Of a stretch of DNA of 64,000 nt, positions 13,910-25,572 are shown in pieces (the stretch's first letter is position 1; each line of letters begins with the position of its first letter). The stretch is taken from contig JAAOOA010000006.1 in NCBI GenBank assembly GCA_012861695.1, positions 31,778,734 through 31,842,733 on the forward strand, in the 5' to 3' direction. The notes under the pieces are model-generated. The model worked only from the letters and a program-made list of their open reading frames with translations. It was not told where the DNA came from and did not search any database. Both the position numbers and the translations under genes were made by a program. The DNA is from Trematomus loennbergii. Taxonomy: Eukaryota; Chordata; Actinopteri; Perciformes; Nototheniidae.

Positions 13910-15360
13910 GTGGGTGGTGGTCGGTCGGTTTGGGACCTTTCCACAGTGTCAATATGATTGCTGTTTACTACGGCTGCAGATAGCGCAGCACTGATTATAA
14001 TTGCTAGTTGAGATGCGGAGATGGCCTGCTCTCAGTTTCCACCGCTTGTTGTCCAAATTATACATTCTGGAAAGAAATACGAGGAGATGACATATGAATA
14101 GAAACCAGCGTTATTGGAAAACAAACAGGTGAGAAGAAAAATACTGGATGAATTTATCATTGTTGGAAAACATAACTTGAAAAAACGATTTAATTCACAA
14201 ACATTGGAAATACATACTTGGGTTTTATGTTCAATGGTTTAAAATTCAGTTTTGCTACTTTGCTCAACCACTTGTTGCTCTCCAAAAAGATTGTTATTTG
14301 CCATGTCCTCAACAGCACGTATGGCAATTATTAATATGGGTCGACCAACGTGTAGGTACAACGGCTGGAGTCATCACCTGTTTTGACCACATGGTAAATA
14401 CATTCAATAAACTAATCATAAGTTAGGATTAGATAAGACTATATTGATCCATTTAGGAAAATTCAAATGTTAAACAGCAAACTGAATACACTTGAAGAGA
14501 ATAGGACAGGTTAGAGTACTTACTAGTGAAAGTGATATACTAGACTATCAATGTAAAACTCTGATTGATAACTGAATAACTGAAAGGAAAATGCATAACG
14601 TCAATAGCTGATAAAGGTTGGTGGATTATTGAGTTCTGTATAGTACAAGGTCCCCCTCCCCCTCCCCTCTTCTGGTTGGCACTGGTGTGTTTAGATATAT
14701 TTAGTCAGAGCTGGCAGCACAGCTACATTAGTTTGCTAGTCTGTACTGGCTGTAGTAATCTGAGTGTGTTTTCCTGGAGTAACACAGCGGGCTATCTTTG
14801 GCTGACTGTCACAGGGTTTTTCTCCACTTGAAAAGTTGTTGGGCTGACAGAGAGGAACAGTGAAAAAGAAACAATGGTACACAACCACATTCACTTTCGG
14901 TCTAAATCTGTCACCAAGACTTTTGGATTTGCTTTGCAGAACAATGTGGGAAACCTCAATTGATTCTGACCCATTACACAAATATATTGTTGTGCACTGT
15001 GAAACAAACACACAGATGTTTGCATGTTAAAATATAGATCACGCTGAGTAGGGTTGCACAATTTGAAAACAAACAAATTTGTTTAGTATAGTCTGGGTTT
15101 TAATATATGAATATAGTCCATGTTTCTATGACATTTTGATTCGATTAATTGTGCAGCCTTAACGTTGAGGTAGGAGGCTTTTCTGTGTTTGTGAGCTTCA
15201 CTGTAGTTATACAAGTATTTTCACAAGCATTTATACAGTAGGTGTGTTGCAATGTTGTGTTTCTGAAGTTGAATCTTACCCTCAGAAACCAACAACATAT
15301 TTGTTTACATGGAATTGAAATATCTCCTTAACAACAATATGGTATCTGGTTAAATTGGTC

Positions 15361-15392
15361 CAACCCTAACCCTAACCTTAACCCTAATCCTC
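15361..15392. repeat. Short interstitial telomere-like (CCCTAA)n tract
   Basis: About five imperfect CCCTAA/CCTTAA units. The tract ends about 54 bp before the first exon of the window. It is too short to mark a fusion site by itself. Confidence 0.7.
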
Positions 15393-15445
15393 ACCACGAT
15401 AGAAAAAGCTCTTGACTCACTGTTTCCTCTTTCCTCTCTCTGCAG

Positions 15446-15643
15446 GTCCAGAGTGGTACTTGGTCAGAGTGGAGCTGACAGTGACAGATGTAAATGATAA
15501 TATCCCAGAATGGAGCATGATTCCGGCTCCATACCTGGCGGTGGTCTCCTCCGACGCCCCTGCAGGCTCGCTGGTCTACAAGCTGCACGCTCAGGACGGG
15601 GATGAAGGGAACAACGGGGAGGTGGAGTACTTCATGTCTGATG
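15446..15643 (+). CDS. Cadherin exon 1 of window: end of one EC repeat and start of the next
   Basis: This is an internal exon of a large extracellular cadherin, a calcium-dependent adhesion protein. The acceptor is a pyrimidine tract ending CTCTCTGCAG; the donor is G|GTGGGT. The first two bases complete a split codon, and the reading is then PEWYLVRVELTVTDVNDNIP. The DVNDN motif is the classical calcium linker that ends an EC repeat. The next repeat begins at about codon 24, with a DGDEGNNGEVEY segment that matches the DxD...NG calcium motif. The exon ends one base into a glycine codon, which joins in frame to the next exon. It is 198 bp and much richer in GC than its introns. The family call from memory is type III / CadN-like; FAT or Dachsous cannot be excluded. 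The cadherin call itself is firm. Confidence 0.9.
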
Positions 15644-17894
15644 GTGGGTCATTTTCTGCTCTTCCCCTGCATGCCCAATCATTTAACAAGCGTTTTCTTA
15701 ACTCCTTACTTTGGCAGTACAGAAGGATGGTGTCGCCATACTAAGAACTTTAAATACCCTATCACATATATTTTCTTGCTAAGTCAAGAATTGTTCAGAC
15801 ATTCTGTGACAAAAACAAAAACCCTATGTAAATATTAAGCTTCAAGATCTCAGCCTCTATGATATGAGCGGTTTCATTTCTTAAGTACACTTGCTTCCAT
15901 AACAATTTACCGGTAATAAAAGTCATTACATTTATACCTTTCATGGACATTTACTATGGATGTTCCAATTTAAAAATGAGTCTGAATTAAATTAATAGTT
16001 TGCTTAGTTTTGGATTAGTGTTTCATCGTTGGTGTACAGAAGTAATCCATGTATCACTGTCAACACTGTTCATACAAATGTGTCATCATGCAGAATCAAG
16101 TTCATAATAAATATACACATAATCAAACATAGACACATACAGTACAGTATATAACTCAAGGGCAACAAAATCTCTCTCTACAACAAAGTATAGAGAGGGC
16201 AGAGCTTAATGAGATACTAATATAAGTTATTAAAATAAAAGTGAGATGAAATAACACAGCTGAAAATGTAAAGTAGTACTAGCAGGAGCAACTGCAACAG
16301 GCTGCATGGATGGTTGGCGCAATGGTTGTTGGTTTAATCATTTTGTGTCTGAATCTCAGTTAAGCCTTACACTTCATTACATCTACAAAGGTTTGGATAA
16401 AAGTCATATCATGCCCTGTTATGTTACATACAGTTCATTAATTTTAACATCACATTCTCGCTGTTCTTTGTATTTCACATTTCAACAACTTGGAAAATTG
16501 GCTGTCCGGTCATATAAAGCCCTTAATTGGCACTTGCCCAGCATGAATTTACAATATTTTTGACAGCTTCTGAGGCAGCAGATTTTAAACAGACTCTCGC
16601 CTTGTAGTCCTCTTGCACTGCTGGACTCTGAGATGAAACCTAAGCAGTCTGTTATGCTTCCACAGGGCCATTATGTGTCCTGCTATTCTTTCATTTTTGC
16701 TAAAAAAACCTCCTCAGTTTGGAACCACAGAAAGAAGTCCGAAAGAAAAAGATCACATTCTTCCCAGACTCAACACGTGTCCTGACATGACTCTGTGCAT
16801 CTGTGTTTTATCTGCTGGTTATTTAGTGAGAAAGGCGCTACTTAGCACCATTCTGCTAATACATGATTTAATTACATGTACAGCTATCTTAAAACATAAC
16901 CTCAAAATACTTGCCAACTCATTGCTTTTAATATGATACGTATATTAACTTTTATTTAAACACAAGTTAAATTAAGAATGCCCAATATTTATATAAACAT
17001 AAGAAGTTAAAGTAACATGTCAAATAAAAGATTAAAAGAACATTACAGTATACAAATATTCACAAAAACATATGAACGTATTGTTTCCCTACTAATATCT
17101 GTTTTAAGATATATTGTCTTTCTTCTATCGCGATTCCATATTTCACTAAATATATCCAAAGTTGCATGCCCTGATCAGTGTTTGGTAGCTAAACTGAAAG
17201 CATAGATTTGAAAGTTACCATTTATTTCAGAATGGAAGAAGTTGAACTTCAGCAAATCTGTTATAGGGAGAATGTTTGTAATTTGCAACAGAAAAAAAAA
17301 AACATTCACTTTGTACATGTGATGTGGTAAGAGTATAACAACATATGTTACAAAACATTACATAAAATGCCACCCAAATAAAGCTATATACAAAAATATT
17401 CCCATTACTTTGCAGGTCATAAATAAACAAAATAAAATCAATCATCACTTTTTTTTTAAATTAATTATCAACTTGAGCACTGGTCCAAAAATAATGAACC
17501 TTTTGTGTAAACTGTTCATTTTACATCATAACAACTCAACCAGTCTTCAACCTGCAGCTCCTGGGAGTATGAGCAGCTTGAACAGTTCTCTAAAAAGTAG
17601 GCATATCTTTTCCCTGTCAGATAAGAATCAAAGAGATGATGTTTACAGTGGAGAAGCAATGTTAAATGAAAACAGATATAATTCATGTTTTATTGCCTAA
17701 AGATAATTGCAGTTTCGGTATTTCATTACACAAATAAATAGTAAAACGGGGACATGTATGTCACTACTCCTCATCACTGCCAATGATTTAGATTATAGCC
17801 TTTCTATAAAAAGTGTTGAACTTTTAGAAAGCAAACAAACAGTTATGGAGTTGGAATGTAATGTTATCATCAAACCTATTGCTTCTGTCTGCAG
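15644..17894 (+). other. Intron between cadherin exons 1 and 2
   Basis: 2251 bp, GT...AG, AT-rich. A weak SINE-like remnant may lie at about 16310-16410 (a GTTTGGATAAAAGTC-like tail). Otherwise nothing is recognised. Confidence 0.8.
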
Positions 17895-18120
17895 GCGGTG
17901 AAGGTCGTTTCGAGGTGGACAGGAAGAACGGCCAGGTGCGGACCACCGGCCTCCCCCTGCAGCGGGACAGGGAGTACCTGCTGACCGTGGTGGCTGCCGA
18001 CCGGCTGGGGAGCCGCAGCGCCCCTGTGGTGGTCTCTGTGGTGGCGGGGGCCCGGCCCCCCCAGTTCACCAACGCCTCCTTCACCATCGCTATACCTGAA
18101 AACACCCCTGAAGGACAGCC
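17895..18120 (+). CDS. Cadherin exon 2 of window: most of one EC repeat
   Basis: The acceptor is TTCTGTCTGCAG and the donor CC|GTGAGT. The exon starts with two bases that complete the glycine codon left open by exon 1 and has 74 further codons. It encodes FEVDRKNGQV, then LQRDREYLL with the DRE calcium motif, then VVAADR. Where most EC repeats end in a DxNDN linker, this one has VVAGARPPQF, so a calcium linker motif appears to be missing at this repeat boundary. The next repeat begins with TIAIPENTPEG, which holds the usual PEN glutamate. The exon is strikingly GC-rich (long C and G runs) compared with the flanking introns. It ends two bases into a proline codon that is completed by the next exon. 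Confidence 0.93.
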
Positions 18121-18863
18121 GTGAGTTTACACACACTTGGATACATGTGTTTTAAAAAGCCTGTCCTATCTGTGGCCTCCAGATGATATATGGGGGCCTG
18201 AAACACAAAACAAAGATTTGTACATGAATTTCTCCTTTAGATATCCACGTAGAGAGGTTCATATAACAGATGTTTATGCATCTGTGCACACATAAATACA
18301 CTCGACTATTTTAACACGACTTATTTAGGAGTCCGATCGAATTTTGGCTTTGTTGGTCGTCCTTTTAAGAAACAGCTTACAGGGTGGAGTGAGGGTCGAT
18401 CATGTTCAGCTGTTGGACATTAATTTCTGAAATGTTAGAAGTTTTGGTCTGCTTTCATCAGTTCCCCCACAGATGACCCAGAGGCCCTATTCTGCTTTTG
18501 AGGTTTTCACTTCCCTCGCTGTGTTATATAGATTTCTGTGCATGTACAGTAAGTGGTCTGCAAAGGCTAAAATCCAAAAGTTCCCTCCAGAGGGAATTTT
18601 TCTTCCACACACTCCCCCCCTGCCTGAAACACCTCAAGTGGACTCCTTTGTTTCTATAATATAATCAATACACTAAAACGTAGCTAGCTTACCTCAAAGT
18701 ATCTCTTCAAAATTACCTAGCCACACTCTCTACATCTTCTAGCCACTTGCAAGTCCATTCAATACGTTTTTTTTTTCTTTTAGAACATAGGGTCAACTTG
18801 GCACTAAAGACTGTTAGCATTATTGGGAAACGTACTGGGTAACGATCTCCAGTGAGAAACTTA

Positions 18864-19844
18864 GGCCCCGGCTCCACGGGAACGCATACGGCAAAACGCA
18901 TCGGAGTAACGCAAACGCAAAAAGCTTCCGCCCACACGCAATATACACCGGATTGTGTCAAGCTCCACGAGACGGCTCCGTTTACATCCAACCGCTGGAA
19001 AAGCTGCAGTACATATGCCGAGCCTGTACGTGGAGCTGTAACTTCCTCCACAAAAGCAGCAACTTCCTCCACAAAAGCAGCGAAGAAGAATGGTTGTCAT
19101 GGCTGCACTTCTGTTTATTCTCCGCGGTGGGGGCCGAGGGATCCGGGCAGAGTTTTTCGCCGTGTCAACGTGTGTTAAAGTTTAAATCTTCCGGACAAAA
19201 TTATAAAAGTGCCGGTCAAAGGTCTTCATTGTTATTTATTGAGCTTTAAAACAAATGAATAACGACGATATAATGATATATAATAATAAATACACAGAGC
19301 CTGTCTCTTTTTCCTCTCTTCTGACAGCGTCAGTGTCTGTCTCATGCAGCAGCTGATCCAGTAATGATGACTCGACAGTAAAAATAAACATATTTATAAC
19401 TAGTTTAGGTAGTTTGAGAGGTAATTAAAATAGCTAAGGGTGATGATCTGACTTGAAGTGTGTGTTTTGCTCCCGCTGCATCACAGCGGGAGGAGCTGCG
19501 TGTCTCCGTCCTGTCAGATTAGACTTCACTCGCGTTTATGTCCTATCGAGATAAAGATAAATAATCTGAATTCAGTGTGCAGTGCACTTTACGCGGGGTG
19601 AGCAGCAGAGGTGGGGGGCAGGGCTATTGCGTCGTCATTATCAGAAACGGATGACCGTATAGGCGACCACACGCCCCGTTGGACCCCCCAGAGCGCTCCG
19701 TTCCCAGATCTATCCACCTTTGGACCCGTTGTCGTTTGCAGGGTCTGTTTCTACGTTTCCGTTACGGCGTTGTCGAGCTTAAAGGGCTATACGCATGAGA
19801 AATATGCGGATTCAACCCGTTTTCGTTCCCGTGGAGCCTAGGCC
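18864..19844. mobile_element. Non-autonomous DNA transposon, TIR GGCTCCACGGGAACG
   Basis: The left end GGCCCCGGCTCCACGGGAAC at 18864 and the reverse complement of the right end at 19844 (GGCCTAGGCTCCACGGGAAC) agree over about 21 bp with two mismatches. No transposase frame remains. The middle (about 18961-19360) resembles the middle of the element at 31952-32924: shared blocks include TTTAAATCTTCCGGACAAAA and TTATTTATTGAGCTTTAAAA. I could not find a clear target duplication; the flanks ACTTA and ATAAA do not match. Confidence 0.7.
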
Positions 19845-20156
19845 ATAAACCTGCCTTTGAGCTTCAACAAAGTCTTCAATAGAAGTAAGAGTCTAGCATA
19901 GTCCAATGGCTGTTGAAACAACATTCCTAAAATGTGTGTATACCCAGCTTTAGACATGGCATGATTGATCTCCACTTAGATGAACATTAGTCTCACATGG
20001 CTAAGATGAATAATAAGATGAATCCATCACAGACATTTGATGTGCACACATCATATTTCTTTCTTTTTCTGGAGGTGCTAACACATCTTCATATTTCACA
20101 GACTGCTGAATAGATGATATTCAGCACACGAGTAAAAGCATTGCCTTCGAAACTTG

Positions 20157-20158
<2 letters not shown>

Positions 20159-20195
<37 letters not shown>

Positions 20196-20352
20196 TACAT
20201 ACATACATACATACACACGCTCAGTGTTGAATTAATGCAGTGGTTTCGTGATGAATGTAACGCGTAGTGTATCAGTGTGATAAACGTGCGCTTATGCATG
20301 AATGCCTTTACACTTGAAACTGTGTATGCCTGCACACACAGGCATTTACTTG

Positions 20353-20430
<78 letters not shown>
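20159..20430. repeat. Two CA microsatellites with an ATAC tetranucleotide tract
   Basis: (AC)n at about 20159-20190 passes into (ATAC)n to about 20212. A second (AC)n runs 20357-20429. Between them is about 145 bp of non-repetitive sequence. Confidence 0.95.
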
Positions 20431-21625
20431 CCTCCGGACTGCCTAAATACAGTGGTTATGAGCAGTGTCCTTGGATTGGTCTCATTATCTGCCTCCAGCT
20501 GCTTTTATGTGACTGACACATTTGGCAAACTACTAAAGTGGATATTCCAGTAGATTGTTTACGCGGACTTCATCAGGGGAATGGTGTAAGGGTTAGAAAG
20601 CATGTCTCATAAATAAAAGCAAAGACTACTACTCAGCATCTTACACCTGTACTCTGCTGGTGGACATACTGTACAGATAAGTACTTTACTGTACTACACT
20701 CTTCAGGTCACTTAGCTCTCAGATATTTAAATCTAATCTATCCTTCTCTCCTCTAATGACCTTTAAGACTTTGCCACATTTGGATCATGTGTTAATTAGA
20801 AGTGGTAATGCAGGATATGATCAAAGTTTGGCATTATTTAACAATTATGCTGTACAAATTAATATTTATTTTAATTTTGAGGTTTATCTGATGCAATGTT
20901 TAGTAGTTAAATAGGATTTGTTACACTCAAGTACAATCTCAGATCCTTTACTGAGGTTAAGATAGTAAAATAACAAAAAAGTATTATTATAACGATACAT
21001 TATTAATTACAATACTTGAAAATGCACGTTCCACCAATGGTTGCAATGCAATTACAATTCAGTGTACTTCATTGTAATCTATTTCTTTCCTTTTAAGGGT
21101 CCACACTTTTCTCTTCTGTAGTCAGCTGGCAATTCCCTACTTTGAGGCCATTTTTTCCCACCCAACAACCTCTGGCTTAAAGTGTAATCATTATCGGCCA
21201 CAGCCCAGAAGGTGATACAACATGCCAGTATATTTCATTTAGTTGACACACTCCAAAACAACAAAGTGCATTTTACTATGATCTCAAAAACTAAAAGATT
21301 CTGCAAGAACAGGAACTGTCAATTTAAGTGCAACTGCATTGGCATCATATAAGCCTATCCCGGCACTAAACTAATTAACATGCATGTCTCCTCTCAGAAT
21401 CGTGGAACGCAACAGCCTGTGTGCACCGCAGCCAACACTGCCATTAATAATGCAGGACGTGTGTTACACTAACCACTGCAAAGGAAGTGGATTTTAGATA
21501 CAGGCAATATTGTGATTCACAGTATGCAACATTTATGCTTTGCTGCATAAACTTCATAGTTTTCAGTGTTTGTACTGCAAGTTTAACACATCTTAAAAAT
21601 CTGTAAATAAGTGAAGCACCGCCAC

Positions 21626-21835
21626 TAGGGAGGCGTGTGGTGCAGTGGTTTGTGCGTTGGTGTTCGGATCAGGGGGTCACAGGTTCAAACCCCACTGCAG
21701 TCAGCATGTCGTTGTGTCCCTGGGCAAGACACTTCACCCCAAATTGCTCCTGTGGGGATTGCCCACAGTATTGAGTATGTAAGTCGCTTTGGATAAAAGC
21801 GTCTAACAGGTGACATGTAATGTAATGTATTCACT
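21626..21835 (+). mobile_element. tRNA-derived SINE, apparently full length
   Basis: The head reads GTGTGGTGCAGTGGTTTGTG followed by GGTTCAAACCCC, a good match to RNA polymerase III A and B boxes. The tail has GTAAGTCGCTTTGGATAAAA and ends in repeated ATGTA units. This tail is the kind fish SINEs share with an L2-type LINE. Other copies in the window lie at 9899-10050 and 39264-39466, both on the minus strand. It is not a tRNA gene: no cloverleaf 3' half follows. Confidence 0.85.
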
Positions 21836-21915
21836 GTACACAGGCACAACCTAAAAATATGAACGTGGAAATGAGCAGAATAGGTCCCTTTTTAATAAGA
21901 AGTTGGGGTTATGAG

Positions 21916-22468
21916 TAGGGATGCCAGCGATTATTCGATTTTTCGAATATTCGTTACAGTCTCCATAATCGAAAATAATTTTTAAAATTCGATTTTATTT
22001 ATATATTTTTTTAATTATTATTTATGTTTTTCTTTTTTTTCCTGGCTTAGTTTCAACCAAAATATAGACTAATGCTAATAATAGTAATAGTATTAATAAT
22101 TGTAAATGGCCATTGGTCACACCACCAGTTTGTTTTTACTGTAAACTTGGAGGAAGCCAGCAGACTGCTGCTGCCTGCTGCAGCCTGCTACACACCGACC
22201 CCGCCCCCCGCCCCCCCTTCTCCGTCACACGTGCGATTGATTTTTGGCGATATACAGAACAGTGAGAACAACACAACTAAAGATGAACAAAGAAGAGTTC
22301 CTCGTGGAACTACTTCGAACTGACAAGTGCAAATGAAGTAAATGCAAGCTCTGCAAAAATATATATTTTTTCTTCTCTCCCGCGGGGGGGGGGGGTGAAT
22401 AATCGATTAATATTCGCCAGGGCTGTCCGATTTTCGAATTTGATCATGGTCAGTTTCTGGCATCCCTA
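21916..22468. mobile_element. hAT-like non-autonomous element with perfect 8-bp target duplication
   Basis: The ends TAGGGATGCCAG and CTGGCATCCCTA are exact inverted repeats of 12 bp. They are flanked by identical octamers GTTATGAG at 21908-21915 and 22469-22476. An 8-bp duplication with short TIRs is the hallmark of hAT transposons. The interior holds ATTCGA-rich sequence near both ends and a G run at about 22385-22395. No transposase is encoded. It lies 140 bp upstream of the exon 3 splice acceptor. Confidence 0.9.
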
Positions 22469-22608
22469 GTTATGAGTCGGGAAAAGGTCTATGTGGGTTA
22501 GGGTTTGGGTTCAAATCAAGTCCATTCAGATATACTGTATATACTCTGCTCTTGTCTACCCCACCCTGTTCTGCACACTCAGTCAATTCGCTCTCCATGT
22601 GTCCCCAG

Positions 22609-22813
22609 ATTCCTAGTCACCCCTGCTGTGTCCTTCCAGAAGAAACCAATCAGCTACAGCCTTCTCATCAATCCCAGCAGCCTCTTCTCCATCTCAGCAG
22701 AGACCGGTGAAATCAGCCTGACCCGTCCTATCGACTACGAGAGCGACCAGCATCGCTACCTTCTGTTGGTGCGAGCCAGCGAGGGCCTGGACAGCATGAG
22801 CAGTGCTGCCGAG
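22609..22813 (+). CDS. Cadherin exon 3 of window: body of one EC repeat
   Basis: The acceptor is CATGTGTCCCCAG and the donor GAG|GTTTGT. The first base completes the proline codon from exon 2, then 68 codons follow, ending in phase 0. It encodes FLVTPAVSFQKKPISYSLL, then LFSISAETGEISLTRPIDYE, then RYLLLVRASEGLDSMSSAAE. The FxI...TGxI...LDYE pattern is typical of EC repeats. However, the AxDxD...N motif is replaced by TPAVSFQKK, and the usual AxDxG is RASEG, so this repeat lacks several calcium ligands. The donor is weak after position +2 and runs straight into a (TG)n tract. Upstream, a hAT element ends 140 bp away. The frame continues exactly into exon 4. Confidence 0.92.
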
Positions 22814-24894
22814 GTTTGTGTGTGTGTGTGTGTGATGTGAAGTCACAATTCCACTGTCAAATGTAATGGTCTTTAAACCTCAAAGAATGTTGACATTACA
22901 AGGTTGTCTCGTCAAGACTAACACAGTCTGTCCAGCAAACTGAAAACAATGTCTGACAAGTCCTCAAATTAAAAGGTTTTCTACTTGTCGTCCGACGTCC
23001 TTTTTGCTTGTTCCTCATGAATCACGGCTGACTTTGATCTGCTCCATTTGAAGTTGTTGTCATACACTTCTTGGACGGGGTGCAGGAACAGTTGGCTGGA
23101 TGACAGCTCTTGGACTGTGGTGAGCAGTGGTGATTATGATATATCTCACAGACAATAAAGTAACCACACATGGTCATAAAACCCCCGTCTACTCTGCAAA
23201 GTCCTTGAGCTGGACATAGATTTAAGCTGCTGAAATGATGTTAGATTAAATTGTATTGATTTCAAGTTGGTGTACTGACGGTTATAGTTGTAAATGTTGC
23301 AGTTAAAATGATCGTTTGGTTTTAGGGCTTCCAGATTGCTGTTTTTTCTGTTTAACGGGAGACATTTTGAACTTATCAATCCTTTAGGATACCTTTGACC
23401 TGATGTGCTTGTAGAAATTACTTCATCCTTAACATAAAGACACATTTACATGTCCAGTTTTAGTCTCAGAGTGTTGCAGTGCGTTTAAATTGCGAACTTC
23501 TGATCTTGTTGTTGAGTACAGTCAACTTATTGCACTCACCGACCGCCATCTTGGCTTTGTAATGGAAGTTTCATGATTGGCTAAAACCCCCAGGAAGGAG
23601 CAAATTTCCCTAGTGGCCAAACGCTGTTCTCATTTGTTCCCATTGACGTACATTGTAAAAGACTCAATGGCAATCAGCAAATACTTTTTTTAGCTAAATC
23701 AACTACCTGGTACGGTCACTTCAATAGGCCTTATTTAAAACATTATGGCCTAAAAGTTGTATAATACGCTAATAGCCAAATCCAGAGAGATTAGTGCCCT
23801 CCATTCATTTGACTGAGCCGAGATTGTCTGTGACGCTGTATATTGGAGGCGGGCTAATGGAAAATGCAAGTATACGTGCTCTATGGGCCCAGAGACAGGT
23901 ACTTATACTCTCAAGAGTCAGGCCATTTTAGCTTCATGTGCAGTGAGCAACTTTCATAGGAATGAACGGGGCCTCGTCTCCAGTTCTCTTTCTTCATCCA
24001 TGGATTAGCGACAATTCTCTTCTCAGGTTAACACAGCTCTATACAATTAAATATTATAAATGTCGATTTTCACAATTTTAGTACCATTATACTGTTGCCG
24101 TAAAGAAGCCACCATTAAATGTATAGTCAATTAGGCTATAATGGTTTGGTACTGAGATCGATTGTTGCTAGCTTGTTAGCTAGTGATCGTCACTTCCGGT
24201 AAGGGCACTGCTGCTGTGTACGTTTTGAGACGACGCCACATGGTTAGAATCCACCCACTCTAAAAGTGTTCACAGTGCAAGACATGGCACTGTAAACACT
24301 ATAATTGAGACACAGCATAGGCATATTGTTTTTAGTCCAACCCAAATAGACTTGTCTGTCTAGAATGACTGCTTTGGAATTCCCAGTGACTTCCTCGTGT
24401 TGTCAGGAGGCGTGATAACAGCGGCTGACCGCTGCAGGCATTGATGCATCTGGTCTGGTTTCCATCATTACTCTGGCCTCAGGCGAAAACATGTCCTGCT
24501 GAACCGATCTGTCCTCAACTGCTCCACTCTGGGCCCCTGTAGACTGCAGAGCACCAAGAGCCTATACAGAGAGAAAGAGAGGGAACATGAGAACATTTGT
24601 AGAATGGGTTGAGGATTATGAGATCCAATGGTTAGAAAGAAAGAATGAATGGAAAGGAAATAAGAAATGGATTGGTATGTGTGTGTTGCTGTCTGCCCAC
24701 ACTCCTGCCCTGGCTTGCCCTCTGAAGCCGGGTTAAGCTTTTGAACATCCTCATATACAGTCCCATCAGCGCTGCTAAAGCTGCACACCACCACAGAGAA
24801 CCTGTGCTGTATTCAACTCTGAGCATACTGCTGTGATGCACATATACTTGATTATATTATGATTGTAAGACACTTTGATTTTCTTCTTATAGTA

Positions 24895-25083
24895 AAGGGT
24901 GGCTGTGGCTAACGAGGTAGAGTGGTTTTCTACCAATTGCTCCCGATGCCATGGCAAAAGGTGTGTGTGAGTGTGTGTGAATGTTAGTCTTCCTGAGCAG
25001 GTGGCACCTTGTAGTCCAAGGCTGTGGTTTGATCCCATGCCCCTGAACTCAACGTGTGGATGTGTCCTTATGGGCAAGATACT
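24895..25083 (+). mobile_element. SINE, left half (interrupted)
   Basis: This reads as a tRNA-type SINE head: GGTGGCTGTGGCTAACGAGG, then GTGGTTTGATCCCATG as a B-box-like segment, then TGTCCTTATGGGCAAGATAC. The sequence breaks at 25083 and resumes at 25471, where TTAACCCCAAATTGGCC continues the usual order of this SINE. The interruption is the hAT-like element at 25084-25470. Confidence 0.65.
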
Positions 25084-25470
25084 GAGTGGTGGAATGTAAC
25101 ATCAATTGATTTATTTTTTATTTATTTAACACTCATAATAAATAATTATTAGTTACTTTTTACATACAAAAACACATAAAATGCTGATTTCACATGATGC
25201 AGGACGTTTTTGTTCACAATAAAACCTTGGTGAACTGCTTTTACATGTTTTATTTTCTGATAAAACAAAAGATATTGTATTATACTGTGAAAAGAGCCAT
25301 GGTGCATACTTGATACTTATGTTACGTATATTTTGCTGGTAATACTTCTGCCCTTCTACTTAAGGAAAATGTTTAATTCAGTACTTTCTTTTCTTTTAAT
25401 GGAGTATTTCATGACAATAGTATTTCTACTTTTACTCAAGTGAAGGCTCTAAGTACTTCTTCCACCAATG
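25084..25470. mobile_element. hAT-like MITE nested in a SINE
   Basis: It is flanked by identical octamers AAGATACT at 25076-25083 and 25471-25478. The ends are GAGTGGTGGAA and, reverse-complemented from the right, CATTGGTGGAA: short imperfect TIRs of CAGTGGTGGAA type. The interior is AT-rich with TTTACTCAAGTG and AAGTACTT blocks typical of a very common fish MITE. It has no coding capacity. Removing it with one octamer restores a continuous SINE. Confidence 0.88.
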
Positions 25471-25572
25471 AAGATACTTAACCCCAAATTGGCCATGGAC
25501 TTCTATATGTAAAAGTGTCTTAGCACTTAGTGTAAAAGCACTGGAATAGTGCTATATAAATGCAGTCCATTA
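25471..25572 (+). mobile_element. SINE, right half (interrupted)
   Basis: This is the continuation of the SINE begun at 24895. It starts with the second copy of AAGATACT and runs through CCCCAAATTGG, AAGCACTGGAATAGTGCTAT and AAATGCAGTCCATTAA, the usual 3' end of this SINE type. Confidence 0.65.

Larger units (their letters stand above)
18121..22608 (+). other. Intron between cadherin exons 2 and 3
   Basis: 4488 bp. It contains a transposon-like block (18864-19844), two CA tracts (20159-20212, 20357-20430), a full SINE (21626-21835) and a hAT element (21916-22468) that ends only 140 bp before the next exon. About 20640-21045 has GTACTTT/AAGTAC-rich sequence ending TTCCACCAATGG, probably a worn relative of the element at 25084-25470. 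Confidence 0.85.

Noticed and set aside
17824..18136. Minus-strand frames opposite exon 2
   Set aside because: Shadow frames in GC-rich coding sequence; the plus strand has splice sites and cadherin motifs.
18861..19844. 8-bp target duplication for the GGCTCCACGGGAACG element
   Set aside because: The flanking octamers GAAACTTA and ATAAACCT do not match well enough to claim it.
21626..21700. Possible tRNA gene (A and B box present)
   Set aside because: There is no cloverleaf 3' half, and the sequence continues into a SINE tail shared with two other copies.
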